This document shows positions 25,046 to 32,073 of a DNA stretch of 42,709 bases, piece after piece. Position 1 is the stretch's first letter, and every line of letters begins with the position of its first letter. The stretch spans positions 1-42,709 of IMG/VR virus record IMGVR_UViG_3300036900_000162; one strand, given 5' to 3'. Below the pieces are notes generated by a model that searched no databases, was not told the origin of the DNA, and worked only from the letters and a program-made list of their open reading frames with translations. Source of the DNA: a virus. The position numbers and the translations under genes were made by a program.

Positions 25046-25322
25046 GCGCGGCCCGAATGCCCTCCACGATCACCCGCAGCGGCCCTGAGTCCTCCTCGTT
25101 ACCGAGCAACGTCGTCTGAGCGGGCTTGCCCTCCAGGCGGTTGCCCAGCTCCTGCAGGGCCGACAGATCCCCTTGGTCGCACAGCGTGAGAAGCTTCTCG
25201 GCCAACTCGTCGATCGCCAGAATCCGCTCGTCTGCGGGCTTACGACGCTCCAAGGCGCGTTCAATCGCAGCCGTCCAGACTTTGGCCTTTGCCGCGTTGC
25301 GGTTGCCTACGGGCGCGGCCAT
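25029..25322 (-). CDS. Probable terminase small subunit
   Basis: The product has 97 residues and begins MAAPVGNRNAAKAKVW, a basic N-terminal arm, followed by helices (AIERALERR, ERILAIDELAEKLLTLCDQGDLSALQELGNRLEGKP). The LAIDELAEKLL...GDLSALQELGnRLeGKP pattern occurs in small proteins encoded just before TerL in many phages and often called small terminase. DNA binding is inferred from the arm and the position. No classical helix-turn-helix is evident. Confidence 0.6.
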   Translation of the reverse strand: MAAPVGNRNAAKAKVWTAAIERALERRKPADERILAIDELAEKLLTLCDQGDLSALQELGNRLEGKPAQTTLLGNEEDSGPLRVIVEGIRAAHGRQG

Positions 25323-25382
25323 TGACTCAATCCAAACATATGTATTGCCTCGCCCGAATCGGGTGGAAGCGGTGAAAGGAAA

Positions 25383-25571
25383 TCAGTCCTCGCCGAGCTT
25401 CAGGAACTCTGCGTGCGACTGAGGATGACGTTCCGTCTTGCGCTTGCCGCGGGAGCGGTCCGCGACCGACTTAGCAATGGCGACAGCCTGCCGCTCAGGC
25501 TTGCCGGCTGCGCGCTCGGTGCGGATGTTCTGAGAGATCGCCTACCGAGAGGCAGACTTAATGAGCGGCAT
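25383..25571 (-). pseudogene. Conserved small phage gene interrupted by one amber codon
   Basis: A 62-codon frame begins with ATG at 25571, in a TGATG overlap with the preceding gene, and reads MPLIKSASR, then TAG (25544-25542), then AISQNIRTERAAGKPERQ...VAIAKSVADRSRG to a TGA. The sequence on both sides of the TAG matches a widespread small phage family that starts MPL(I/V)K..S...I..NI.TE..AGKP.KQAVAIA. Family members usually have Gln or Lys at the interrupted position, each one base from TAG. There is no start codon soon after the stop, so without suppression only a nine-residue peptide is made. TAG is a genuine stop elsewhere in this genome. Confidence 0.8.
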
Positions 25572-25828
25572 CAATAGCCGTTAATCTTGGACTTGCCGCG
25601 GCTCACGCTCTGGTCGTAGCGATCGCCGTGATCCATCTTCGCGAACTGCTCGTGGGTCTGCGGGTACTTGTGCCCGAAGTTCTCGGCGAACGTGGCTTCC
25701 TTGCGCAGTGCGGGAGACGGGGAGCGCTTGGCCGCTTCGATCTTCGCTTCGGGAATCCGCTCACCTTGGGGAATCCCCAACTTTTTGTGCAACAGGCCAC
25801 GGTGAGACGGTTTGATCATCGAGGACAT
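25571..25828 (-). CDS. Conserved small phage protein (SHRGLLHK family)
   Basis: The product has 85 residues. The motif KPSHRGLLHKKLGIPQGERIP followed by A..S..PALRKEA.FA.NF is that of a very common short protein found near terminase or head genes. The ATG at 25828 has a TGGAG upstream; an in-frame ATG three codons later fits the family start as well. The C-terminus is basic and His-rich. Function is unknown; translation is coupled to the amber-interrupted gene downstream. Confidence 0.75.
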   Translation of the reverse strand: MSSMIKPSHRGLLHKKLGIPQGERIPEAKIEAAKRSPSPALRKEATFAENFGHKYPQTHEQFAKMDHGDRYDQSVSRGKSKINGY

Positions 25829-25977
25829 AGGCGTTCTCCAGTCAAAGGGCCGCGCTCGCCGACCTGAAGCCAGAATATGGCAGGTAGCGTGTGTCGGGGC
25901 GCGGTGGAGGGGAAACGGGAGGCCATCTAACAGGCTCTCACGCTAGGCTATCCGTATATGAGCATTTGAAACCGTTA

Positions 25978-26256
25978 TCAAACATTTCGCCTCCAGCCGA
26001 CGTTCCACACCATAGACGTGTAGGGAGGTATGACGAGTTGGGTATCAGCCCAATGGAGGACTTGCGGACGACTGCCGGGGTTGTAGGCCTGCACGCAGGA
26101 GAGAAGTAAATCGAAGGGCGCTGGCGGCTCTATATAGTCGCGCCACGTCCATCCTCCCCGGGGCGGCAAGAAGATCTTGCGACCCAGCGGATTCTCCACG
26201 AGCGCCGCGGCAATCGGCACCCCTGCGAGTAGGCCAAAGAATTTGCGCCGGTTCAT
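25978..26256 (-). CDS. Small protein with a twin-arginine-type signal
   Basis: The product has 92 residues. The N-terminus MNRRKFFGLLAGVPIAAALV has the RRxFFG core of a Tat signal, followed by a hydrophobic stretch and a mature region (GWTWRDYIEPPAPFDLLLSC, LVIPPYTSMVWNVGW). Export through the Tat system is suggested, though a plain membrane anchor is possible. The start overlaps the antiterminator stop (ATGA). It is the last gene before a 150-bp gap preceding the packaging genes. Confidence 0.65.
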   Translation of the reverse strand: MNRRKFFGLLAGVPIAAALVENPLGRKIFLPPRGGWTWRDYIEPPAPFDLLLSCVQAYNPGSRPQVLHWADTQLVIPPYTSMVWNVGWRRNV

Positions 26257-26660
26257 ACGATCGCTCCCAGAAATCCGCTGATCCGCCACCGCGCCCGCCG
26301 CAGCACATTCTGAAACTGCCGCACGCGCATCGAATTGCGCCGCGCCATGACTTCCACGGGCTCCCACTGCAGGTAATAGGTCTCGATCACGCGCCGGTCG
26401 ATCACGCCCAAATGCGCCACCGCCCGATCGGTCACTGCAACATCATCGGGCATCGCAATCGGCGGCTTGCTCTGCGCGGCGCCGACCAATTCCTCCCCGT
26501 CGATCAGCCGGCCGAGCAGCGTACGCTCGGGCCAGCCGCTGACGCCTTTTTCCTTGGCCCACCGGCCCCAGGATTCGAGCCGGGCGTGGACGGCTTTCGT
26601 CTCCGGGTCCATGTGATTGATACGTCGAGCATCGGGCGTGATAGCCATAACTGCGTTCAA
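26253..26660 (-). CDS. Antitermination protein Q-like late regulator
   Basis: The product has 135 residues from a TTG start that overlaps the preceding stop (TTGA) with AGGGGG upstream; ATG codons at 26648 and 26612 are alternatives. The motifs LESWGRWAKEKGVSGWPE, DDVAVTDRAVAHL, VIETYYLQWE and a C-terminal helix-turn-helix (PVEVMARRNSMRVRQFQNVLRRAR) match the Phage_antitermQ family. It would modify RNA polymerase at a late promoter and allow read-through into packaging, head, tail and lysis genes, which lie directly downstream on the same strand. The expected late promoter would be in the 25829-25977 gap, but I cannot identify it with confidence. Confidence 0.78.
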   Translation of the reverse strand: MNAVMAITPDARRINHMDPETKAVHARLESWGRWAKEKGVSGWPERTLLGRLIDGEELVGAAQSKPPIAMPDDVAVTDRAVAHLGVIDRRVIETYYLQWEPVEVMARRNSMRVRQFQNVLRRARWRISGFLGAIV

Positions 26661-26836
26661 TAAAGCCCCCTATGTTTCCTCGTTTCTCGTTCCAGCGGCA
26701 GGCCGCGCTCCAATCGCTTGCGCACATCATCGGGCCGTCGACCGAATGCCGCCCCGAGCGCGGTGTACGAGGCGTACCGCGTACCCCGGTAGATCACTGG
26801 TTGGCCAAAGCCCGGAATGCGCGGCAGCGGTTTCAC
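26657..26836 (-). CDS. Small putative DNA-binding protein
   Basis: The product has 59 residues. A GTG start at 26836 overlaps the upstream stop (GTGA). The segment VIYRGTRYASYTALGAAFGRRPDDVRKRLERGLPLE resembles the short DNA-binding module of phage and homing-endonuclease accessory proteins, where Y.G..Y.S...aA...g.....v..Rl..G.p recurs. Its position next to the Q-like gene suggests a regulatory role. Confidence in the role is low. Confidence 0.6.
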   Translation of the reverse strand: MKPLPRIPGFGQPVIYRGTRYASYTALGAAFGRRPDDVRKRLERGLPLERETRKHRGLY

Positions 26837-27024
26837 AGGCACGCCTTCAGCAGAAGCACCACGAGCACCAATGTCGAGACGCCCATTGTCCACAGCTTCC
26901 AACGCGGGATCCGCTTTGCCTGCGCGATGCCGGGCCCGAAAATCTTCTGAGATTCCGCGAGCAGCTCGTCTTTCGTCTTCAGCGCGAGCCGCTCGGCGGC
27001 TTGCTTCACTTCGGATTCGTTCAT
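26833..27024 (-). CDS. Small C-tail-anchored membrane protein
   Basis: The product has 63 residues: a charged helical N-terminal part (NESEVKQAAERLALKTKDELLAE), a linker, then a C-terminal membrane segment (LWTMGVSTLVLVVLLLKACL). It is flanked by four-base overlaps on both sides. Function is unknown. Confidence 0.65.
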   Translation of the reverse strand: MNESEVKQAAERLALKTKDELLAESQKIFGPGIAQAKRIPRWKLWTMGVSTLVLVVLLLKACL

Positions 27025-27293
27025 GTCACAGCTCCTACAGCTCTAAGTGCTTCCATCGGCGTGCGCACGATGGGCGTGTGCGTCGTGGCGATGAAGTTCG
27101 CCTGTGCCTGCTGAGTCTTGCGGACTTTCGAGCGCCCAGTTTTCACTTCGAGGAGATACCACTGGTCCCGAAAGCGCACGAGCAGATCCACGGGGTAATC
27201 AAGCGGCCAGACCTGCGCACCCACCCTTTCCAGCGCATCCACAATTGGCTGCTCGGCCGTATCCCGTTTAGTGGCGTAGCGATTCAAGCTCAC
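27021..27293 (-). CDS. PD-(D/E)XK-type nuclease (VRR-NUC-like)
   Basis: The product has 90 residues from a GTG start in a GTGA overlap. The core is VDLLVRFRDQWYLLEVKTG: Asp36, then Glu49-x-Lys51, the metal-binding triad of the PD-(D/E)XK fold. The later TQQAQANFI is the helix that follows in VRR-NUC and Holliday-junction-resolvase-like domains. It probably processes replication or recombination intermediates, which fits its position downstream of the helicase and primase genes. Confidence 0.75.
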   Translation of the reverse strand: MSLNRYATKRDTAEQPIVDALERVGAQVWPLDYPVDLLVRFRDQWYLLEVKTGRSKVRKTQQAQANFIATTHTPIVRTPMEALRAVGAVT

Positions 27294-27454
27294 GGTAGCT
27301 CCCGGCCTTCCTGCGGCACGGGCTTGCCGACCTCCACCGTCTGAGTCTTCAGCCAGATCAGCCGCGCGCCGAATTTCGCGCGCAGCCGGTCAGCCAGCGA
27401 GAGCAACGCCGGGTCGCATTCCATCAATACCCCCCGAATCTCATCAGCCGTCAC
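27290..27454 (-). CDS. Hypothetical small protein
   Basis: The product has 54 residues from a GTG at 27454 preceded by a GGGGG ribosome-binding-like run; a TTG at 27472 would add six residues. The sequence has helices (ADRLRAKFGARLIW) and ends RELP. Its stop overlaps the nuclease start. No family is recognised. Confidence 0.5.
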   Translation of the reverse strand: MTADEIRGVLMECDPALLSLADRLRAKFGARLIWLKTQTVEVGKPVPQEGRELP

Positions 27455-27486
27455 AACAACCCCCGAGAGCAATCCCTGGGAGGCAG

Positions 27487-27607
27487 AACCCCCCCTCCCC
27501 CCGCTGGCGCGGAAAGTCGGGAAGGCAACCCCGCTGGCTTTGTTTAGCCTCGCCCAGCGGCTTGCGCCCCCAGCGAGTGTTAGCTTCCTGTTCCGGACCA
27601 GCTAACA
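27487..27607. repeat. G/C-run tract, direct repeats and inverted repeat downstream of the primase-like gene
   Basis: This non-coding stretch contains a C-rich run (G-rich on the minus strand, 27489-27502), two copies of CCCCGCTGGC 30 bp apart (27499-27508, 27529-27538), and a perfect 8-bp inverted repeat TGTTAGCT / AGCTAACA (27578-27585, 27600-27607). On the minus strand the G runs could form a quadruplex. It may be an origin, a recombination site or a transcript-processing site; nothing decides between these. Confidence 0.4.
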
Positions 27608-27656
27608 GGCCCTTGTGAACCGAGCGAAACTGTGTAACTATCTGATTCGACTTGAT

Positions 27657-28544
27657 TCAGACGTTCATAGAACGCCCCGATGGTTCACTACCACGGGGCG
27701 TTTTTACTTCCGCGAACGCTTCGCGCATGCGCTCCACCACGGCATACAGTCCCATTGCTTGGTGGAGATCGTTGAAATCGGTTCCGACTTCATAGGGCAT
27801 CGTCCACTTCAAGTCCGTGCGCTTCGCCGCATCCTCTCCCGTCCCTGACATATCGTTGTCAGCACACACCACCGCGTGCGGAAAGTGACGTGCGACCGTC
27901 ACGAGATTCATCGCGCTAAAACACACCACGACGCAGCGTTTGCCGGCGAGCCTGGCCAGTGCGGCATCGAGCGTCAATCCCGTCGCATAGCCCTCGCAGA
28001 GCACCGTGCGCGACCCAGGAAGGCCCAAGCAGTACACCGCGCCCTTCGTGCGACTCCCGGGCAGAAACCGTTTTCCACCGTCGACATCGATTTCCTGCAC
28101 GCCGAGCAAATCCCGATACGACTCGACATCGCGCATCGGCACGAGGAGCTTCTCGTCCTTCACCAGGGCCACGGCTTCTGGGAAGCCCTTACGGGCGAGA
28201 TAGGGATGATGCGAGGGAATCGCGGAGGCCAGCGCGCGAGAAGCCACTAGCGCCGCCGCCTCCTGCCGTTTGCGTTGGTCCCGTGCGAACTGCTGTTCGC
28301 GACGCCGCGCTTCCTCGAGGAGCTGACGGGAGCGCGCGGTATCGACGTGCTGATCGTCGTGCCAGACCGCGGACAAACTAGCCGACCAGTCACCGTAGAT
28401 CGCCAGCGTCGGACTGATGAGACGACACCAGCCGGCGCGATTCGAGGGGCCCTTGCCGATGCCCGGGAAGCGCATCCAGCGGCCCTCCACGAGCCTTGCA
28501 GGAGGCGTGAGACCGGCAGCGCGCAATGTCTCGGCGAGCGTCAT
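27657..28544 (-). CDS. Toprim-domain primase-like protein
   Basis: The product has 295 residues. The Toprim motifs are clear: CEGYATGL (Glu184) and ADNDMSG (Asp229, Asp231). The middle domain has RFLPGSRTKGAVYCLG, typical of P4/plasmid-type primases just before Toprim. The usual N-terminal zinc ribbon is missing (no CxxC/CxxH), so this could be a Toprim partner of the helicase and not an autonomous primase. The start overlaps the helicase stop. A plus-strand terminator hairpin lies inside its last codons. Confidence 0.8.
   Translation of the reverse strand: MTLAETLRAAGLTPPARLVEGRWMRFPGIGKGPSNRAGWCRLISPTLAIYGDWSASLSAVWHDDQHVDTARSRQLLEEARRREQQFARDQRKRQEAAALVASRALASAIPSHHPYLARKGFPEAVALVKDEKLLVPMRDVESYRDLLGVQEIDVDGGKRFLPGSRTKGAVYCLGLPGSRTVLCEGYATGLTLDAALARLAGKRCVVVCFSAMNLVTVARHFPHAVVCADNDMSGTGEDAAKRTDLKWTMPYEVGTDFNDLHQAMGLYAVVERMREAFAEVKTPRGSEPSGRSMNV
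27672..27705 (+). terminator. Rho-independent terminator on the plus strand, antisense to the primase end
   Basis: An 8-bp stem ACGCCCCG/CGGGGCGT with a 14-base loop is followed by TTTTT. No plus-strand gene ends here. A weak promoter (TTGTGA, 16 bp, TAACTA near 27613-27640) lies just upstream, so a short RNA of about 55-65 nt is possible. On the minus strand the hairpin lacks a T tract. Confidence 0.6.
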
Positions 28545-30073
28545 CGTGCGTCGAGCCCCTCTGAGCGGCGCCGGTGGAACTTGATTCGAAGCTGTTTCAG
28601 CTTGCTGACGGTTCCGGGATTCACGGCCACAATCGGCGCGTGATCAAACCTGGGGAACGCCCGCGGCACTTCCTCCCCGGTGATCTCCTTGAACTTGTGC
28701 CAGCACCATCCGGCCTTTTTCTCGCTCTTGAGATTGCCTTTCGCGTAGGTGCACAGCTGCGCCCACAGGTTCTCCGCATCGGGGGCAATGACTTTCTTGC
28801 CGATGCGGATCTCGCGCATTTCGCCAGCGCTCTCATCGACGATGGCCTGCGTGACCTTTTCGTACCCACATGCCAGACAGCGCCGATAGAACGGCTTGTG
28901 CTGACATTGCGGGCAACCACTAGCGACGAAGTCCTCGGGCTCGGGTCGCACTGCGGCGTCGAGTTTCTCGGCTGTATCCAGCGTCTTGAAGCCGTTGAAG
29001 TAGATGTCGACGAAATCGGCATAGAAGCGCCGAATGTTGCCGCTGTGATCCAACAGGATGCAGTCGGTCTTCCCCGTGTCGACCGAGGATCGCAGCCCGC
29101 GGCCCCACATCTGAATGGCCGTCGACAGCGATTTCCGCAGCGGCCTGGCATCGATCACGCAGCCGATGTCCTGCACATCGAAGCCCTTGGCGAGTGCTTC
29201 CACACTGACCAGGATCCGGATCCGCGAATCGGGTTTGATGAATTCCCGCAGGAGCTGCTCGCGCTCGAGCGGTCGCGTGTCGTTGGTGTACGCCTCAGCC
29301 CCAATCCCAGCTTCGTTGAAGCGCTGCACGAGGCTCGTGCAGTAGGCAATGTCCGCGCCGAAGGCAATCGTTTTGCGGCCCTCGCCGTGCTGGATCCATT
29401 CCGACACGACATCGCCAATAATCTGCATTTCCCGCTCTGAAGCGGCTTTCGGGGTCCACTCCCCGCCTGTGGTCTTCGCGCCCTCCATGTCGGGCCTGAT
29501 GCACGTGAGAATGCGCAACGGAACCAGCACGCCGATGCGCGTGAGCTCGTCCATCGTCGCGGCATTCACCATCGACTGAAACGAGTTGCCGAGCCCTTTT
29601 GAGCAGGGAGTTGCCGTGAGGCCCACGACGGCCGCCTTGGTCGACTTCAGATGCTCTACCCACGCGGAGTGTTGAGTATGGGCCTCGTCAATAATGATGA
29701 CGTCCGCATCGGGCCAATAGCCGCGCTTCTGGATGGTCTGAATGGAGGCGATCTGAAAGGGCATGCTGTTATCGCGGCGCTTGTGATTGGCCTGCACAAC
29801 GGCGTGGTTCGTCAGTCCGTATTCATCGGCCCGCGCAGAGGTTTGATTGATTAGCGCCGTGCGATCGCACACGAACAACGCCCGCCGACCCTTGGCGAGC
29901 GCCTCATTGACGACCCGCAACCCGAGGTAGGTTTTTCCGGCTCCCGTGGGAGCCACGAGCAACTGACGCCGATGACCGGCCCGAATCCCGTCCCGCAGCT
30001 TCTCGTGTGCGACCGTCTGAAATTCCCGCGGAATCGGGAAATGTGCGTCGTTGGTGAAGGGAAGCAGACTCAT
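28541..30073 (-). CDS. SF2 (DEAD/DEAH-type) replicative helicase with a zinc finger
   Basis: The product has 510 residues. Motifs: Q-motif region, Walker A APTGAGKT (41-48), DEAH (129-132), TAT (153-155), and motif VI QMWGRGLR (321-328). After the two RecA-like domains comes a CPQC...CLAC cluster (Cys387, 390, 399, 402), then a C-terminal basic domain. Similar helicases are encoded next to Toprim proteins in many podoviruses, where the pair substitutes for a fused primase-helicase. The next gene overlaps its stop. Confidence 0.88.
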   Translation of the reverse strand: MSLLPFTNDAHFPIPREFQTVAHEKLRDGIRAGHRRQLLVAPTGAGKTYLGLRVVNEALAKGRRALFVCDRTALINQTSARADEYGLTNHAVVQANHKRRDNSMPFQIASIQTIQKRGYWPDADVIIIDEAHTQHSAWVEHLKSTKAAVVGLTATPCSKGLGNSFQSMVNAATMDELTRIGVLVPLRILTCIRPDMEGAKTTGGEWTPKAASEREMQIIGDVVSEWIQHGEGRKTIAFGADIAYCTSLVQRFNEAGIGAEAYTNDTRPLEREQLLREFIKPDSRIRILVSVEALAKGFDVQDIGCVIDARPLRKSLSTAIQMWGRGLRSSVDTGKTDCILLDHSGNIRRFYADFVDIYFNGFKTLDTAEKLDAAVRPEPEDFVASGCPQCQHKPFYRRCLACGYEKVTQAIVDESAGEMREIRIGKKVIAPDAENLWAQLCTYAKGNLKSEKKAGWCWHKFKEITGEEVPRAFPRFDHAPIVAVNPGTVSKLKQLRIKFHRRRSEGLDAR

Positions 30074-30921
30074 GCGGCGCGGTGCTTCAGTTGCTGGATT
30101 TCACGCAGCAAGCGCTCGTTTTCCTTGATGAGCCGTTCGTTCTTGTTCTGCTCCCGACCTAACAGCCGTGTCATTTCGGCCTTGCCGTTCATGAAGCCGT
30201 CGCGCGAAATCTTGAGACTTGCGATCTCGGCGGCTTGGCGCTTGATTTCAGCATGCGCAGCAGCCAGTTTGTCGTCGGCCTCCATAACCTTCGCGATGCT
30301 GGCCGCGTACTCGCGCTCGATCGCTTCGTCCTCCGAGGCCAACTCCTCGTCGGTCGGCATTTCCGGAGCGTCTTCGCGAGGCGTGGTGGCGGCTGCGAGT
30401 TGCTCAGACTTCGGCAGATTTACTACCGCAGCAGCACGTGACGGCGCGACTTCCCCGGCGTCCATTGCATCGTTGAGCGCCTTGGAACCTTTCTCCTGAA
30501 CTTTCTTCGCGGAGCGTACGGAGCGCTCACTCACATTGAAGGTTTCCGCCGCCTGCGCTTGAGTCAAACCGGCAAATTTGCCGGTTTGCTGACCCTGCCT
30601 AAGAGACGAAATCTTTGCAGCCGCTGACGCGCGCTGCCCTTCGGACAAATGACGACGCGCAATGTTGGCCGATATAACAAGAGCCAAAGCCGCAGCATCG
30701 TCGCCCTTGAACGTGCGGTAAGTGGGTTTGACCCGTGCGCGCTGACACGCGAGGTAGCGGTTACGGCCGTCAAGGATCTGTCCATCGTACAGCCAGATTT
30801 TCTCGCGCAGGCCGTACGTCTTGATATCCTCGGCGAGTTCGGCCAGTTCCGCCTCAAGGAGCAGCGGAAACACCTCGGAGTACGGGTGAAACCTCATGAT
30901 CGCCCGACCCGCAGCGGCCAT
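30070..30921 (-). CDS. ParB/Srx-fold nuclease-like protein with coiled coil
   Basis: The product has 283 residues. The N-terminal domain has DGQILDGRNRYLACQRA, the ParB/sulfiredoxin signature, followed by a helix-turn-helix (TQAQAAETFNVSERSVRSAKK). The C-terminal third is a coiled coil (about 195-280). In phages such proteins act in replication initiation, partition or transcription control. It heads the replication gene set. The first ATG, with GGTGA close upstream, was kept; an ATG at 30897 is an alternative. Confidence 0.8.
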   Translation of the reverse strand: MAAAGRAIMRFHPYSEVFPLLLEAELAELAEDIKTYGLREKIWLYDGQILDGRNRYLACQRARVKPTYRTFKGDDAAALALVISANIARRHLSEGQRASAAAKISSLRQGQQTGKFAGLTQAQAAETFNVSERSVRSAKKVQEKGSKALNDAMDAGEVAPSRAAAVVNLPKSEQLAAATTPREDAPEMPTDEELASEDEAIEREYAASIAKVMEADDKLAAAHAEIKRQAAEIASLKISRDGFMNGKAEMTRLLGREQNKNERLIKENERLLREIQQLKHRAA

Positions 30922-30967
30922 CCGTCACCGATCAGAGCAACAAAGCCTCTCCACGAGCCGGGCGAAC

Positions 30968-31114
30968 TCATCGGCTGACGCTCAGGTAGACGGAGCCCCA
31001 GAATACGAAGTTTGTCAGGAGCAGCGTGACGAGCAGCCAACCTAGACCTGGGCGGCGATGTATCGGCGCATCACCTACCTGGCACTGTGACCAGTGCGGA
31101 ATATACTGTTTCAT
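30968..31114 (-). CDS. Small membrane protein in the early leftward operon
   Basis: The product has 48 residues, beginning MKQYIPHWSQCQVGD, with one membrane segment (LGWLLVTLLLTNFVFWGSVYL). It lies between the Cro-like terminator and the ParB-like gene. The ribosome binding site is weak (GGGG about 10 bases upstream). Function is unknown; such early membrane peptides can act in superinfection exclusion. Confidence 0.5.
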   Translation of the reverse strand: MKQYIPHWSQCQVGDAPIHRRPGLGWLLVTLLLTNFVFWGSVYLSVSR

Positions 31115-31245
31115 GTAGACCAACCCCGAGTTATGTCGCAGGACTGTATGTGTTAGGTCAAACGCCCCAACACTTTGTTAACCCTTAGACTTTCTGCTTT
31201 GGTTCTTACGTCAAATCTGGCCGGAATAATTCAAACCGTCAGCTA

Positions 31246-31270
31246 CAAAAAAGCCTGCGCATGGCAGGCT
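31246..31270 (-). terminator. Rho-independent terminator directly after the Cro-like gene
   Basis: On the minus strand AGCCTGC-CATGC-GCAGGCT is followed by a run of T. It lies 12 bases past the Cro-like stop and would halt the leftward early transcript unless antitermination occurs, leaving the replication genes dependent on read-through or a second promoter in 31115-31245. Confidence 0.85.
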
Positions 31271-31281
31271 GTACCTAACAC

Positions 31282-31479
31282 TTAACTGTGGCGGTCCGTC
31301 TTGCGAAGCGGCAGACGATCCGCCTTAAAACGACCCTTGCTCAGCACTTCGATCTGATAGCCCCGTGGCTCGGGAATCTCCCCTTTCCACTGCGAGATCG
31401 CCTGCGAGGTCACCCCGAGACGGCGGGCCAAGGCGGTGATGCCGCCGAAGTGTTCGATGACTTCTTGAAAGCTGTGCAT
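31282..31479 (-). CDS. Cro/YdaS-like regulator
   Basis: The product has 65 residues. A helix-turn-helix occupies about residues 12-34 (GGITALARRLGVTSQAISQWKGEIP), with the IP-x-x-R-x-x-x-IE ending typical of YdaS/Cro-like proteins. It is divergent from the CI-like gene across the operator region and should repress the repressor gene or its own promoter. The ATG lies only six bases after the predicted -10, so the transcript may be leaderless. Confidence 0.85.
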   Translation of the reverse strand: MHSFQEVIEHFGGITALARRLGVTSQAISQWKGEIPEPRGYQIEVLSKGRFKADRLPLRKTDRHS

Positions 31480-31485
31480 GAGCCA

Positions 31486-31514
31486 AGGGTAAATGCACTT
31501 ACGGGTTTGCGCAA
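31486..31514 (-). promoter_or_regulatory. Leftward early promoter (Cro-like gene)
   Basis: On the minus strand TTGCGC (31514-31509), a 17-bp spacer and TACCCT (31491-31486). The same design (TTGCGT, 17 bp, TACGCT) is found at the rightward promoter, with 'CCGTAAGTGC' at the same place in both spacers. Two operators cover its -35 and -10 regions. Confidence 0.7.
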
Positions 31515-31561
31515 GTCCTCTTACTCACACCTATTTACCGGGAACGGTAAGCTCTCTTACA
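31488..31561. promoter_or_regulatory. Left operator set O1-O3 in the repressor/Cro-like intergenic region
   Basis: Three 6-4-6 palindromic sites: GGTAAA-N4-CTTACG (31488-31503), CGCAAG-N4-CTTACT (31510-31525) and GGTAAG-N4-CTTACA (31546-31561). O1 and O2 are 22 bp apart, the same spacing as at the right promoter. O3 overlaps the repressor start codon and suggests autoregulation. A separate perfect 6-4-6 palindrome TTACCG-GGAA-CGGTAA lies at 31535-31550. Confidence 0.7.
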
Positions 31562-32019
31562 TGGCACAGGGCAAAAAACGTGAACTGGATCCCCGCGCAC
31601 TGGAACGGGGCGGTGCGATTATCGACGCCAGAAAGCGACACCAGCCGCCGCTCTCACAGGAGGATCTCGCCAAGGAACTCGGCGTAGACCGTGTGGCTGT
31701 CTCTCACTGGGAGCGTGGCAAGGTCGGGGAAATAGAGCGTCGTCACCGATTGGGCTTATGTAGACTCCTCGGCTTCGAAGAATGGGAGTTGCTGCTCGAC
31801 CAGGAAGGCGCCGAGAAGGAGTTTGAAATGCCCCTGAGTCGTGAGGCGAAGTCGATTGCATACGAATGGGATGACCTCCCTGAATCGGTCCGGACCTACC
31901 TGAAAGGCCGGATCGCGGAAGCCAAGCGGATCCTGAAGTCCGACCCGGAGTACGCCAAACACGTCTTCCCCGAACTCTCCCACGACTCCTTGCCGAAGCT
32001 CCCGCGCCCCAAGAAATAA
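31561..32019 (+). CDS. CI-like lysogeny repressor (XRE family)
   Basis: The product has 152 residues. A helix-turn-helix lies at about 31-52 (LSQEDLAKELGVDRVAVSHW), followed by a helical C-terminal half (REAKSIAYEWDDLPESVRTYLKGRIAEAKRIL). There is no S24 peptidase domain (no Ser-Lys dyad region), so induction by RecA-stimulated self-cleavage is unlikely; an antirepressor or protein degradation is more probable. The ATG has no Shine-Dalgarno and lies in operator O3, so leaderless translation, as for lambda CI, is possible. A longer reading upstream would run over the Cro-like gene. Confidence 0.85.
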   Translation: MAQGKKRELDPRALERGGAIIDARKRHQPPLSQEDLAKELGVDRVAVSHWERGKVGEIERRHRLGLCRLLGFEEWELLLDQEGAEKEFEMPLSREAKSIAYEWDDLPESVRTYLKGRIAEAKRILKSDPEYAKHVFPELSHDSLPKLPRPKK

Positions 32020-32033
32020 CCGCTAAATCGCAA

Positions 32034-32063
32034 GGTGAACTGATTGGCAGTTCATCTTTTTTT
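32034..32063 (+). terminator. Rho-independent terminator after the repressor gene
   Basis: A 9-bp stem GGTGAACTG/CAGTTCATC (one G-T pair) with loop ATTGG is followed by seven T. It begins 15 bases after the repressor stop and insulates the repressor transcript from the rightward operon. Confidence 0.9.
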
Positions 32064-32073
32064 CGTTCCGAGT

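Noticed and set aside
25542-25544. Amber codon as evidence of TAG-to-Gln recoding in this phage
   Set aside because: Several well-supported genes end at TAG (holin, gp10-like protein, kelch-like protein, integrase), and no suppressor tRNA gene is seen in the window.
25829-25977. Late promoter for the packaging operon
   Set aside because: Expected from the Q-like gene, but no convincing -35/-10 pair was found by eye on the minus strand; several weak -10-like sequences only.
28574-29440. 288-residue plus-strand frame opposite the helicase
   Set aside because: Antisense to unmistakable helicase motifs; no independent family features.
30894-30971. 25-residue frame between the membrane peptide and the ParB-like gene
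   Set aside because: It overlaps the ParB-like start and has no distinctive features; only the stop-start overlap favours it.
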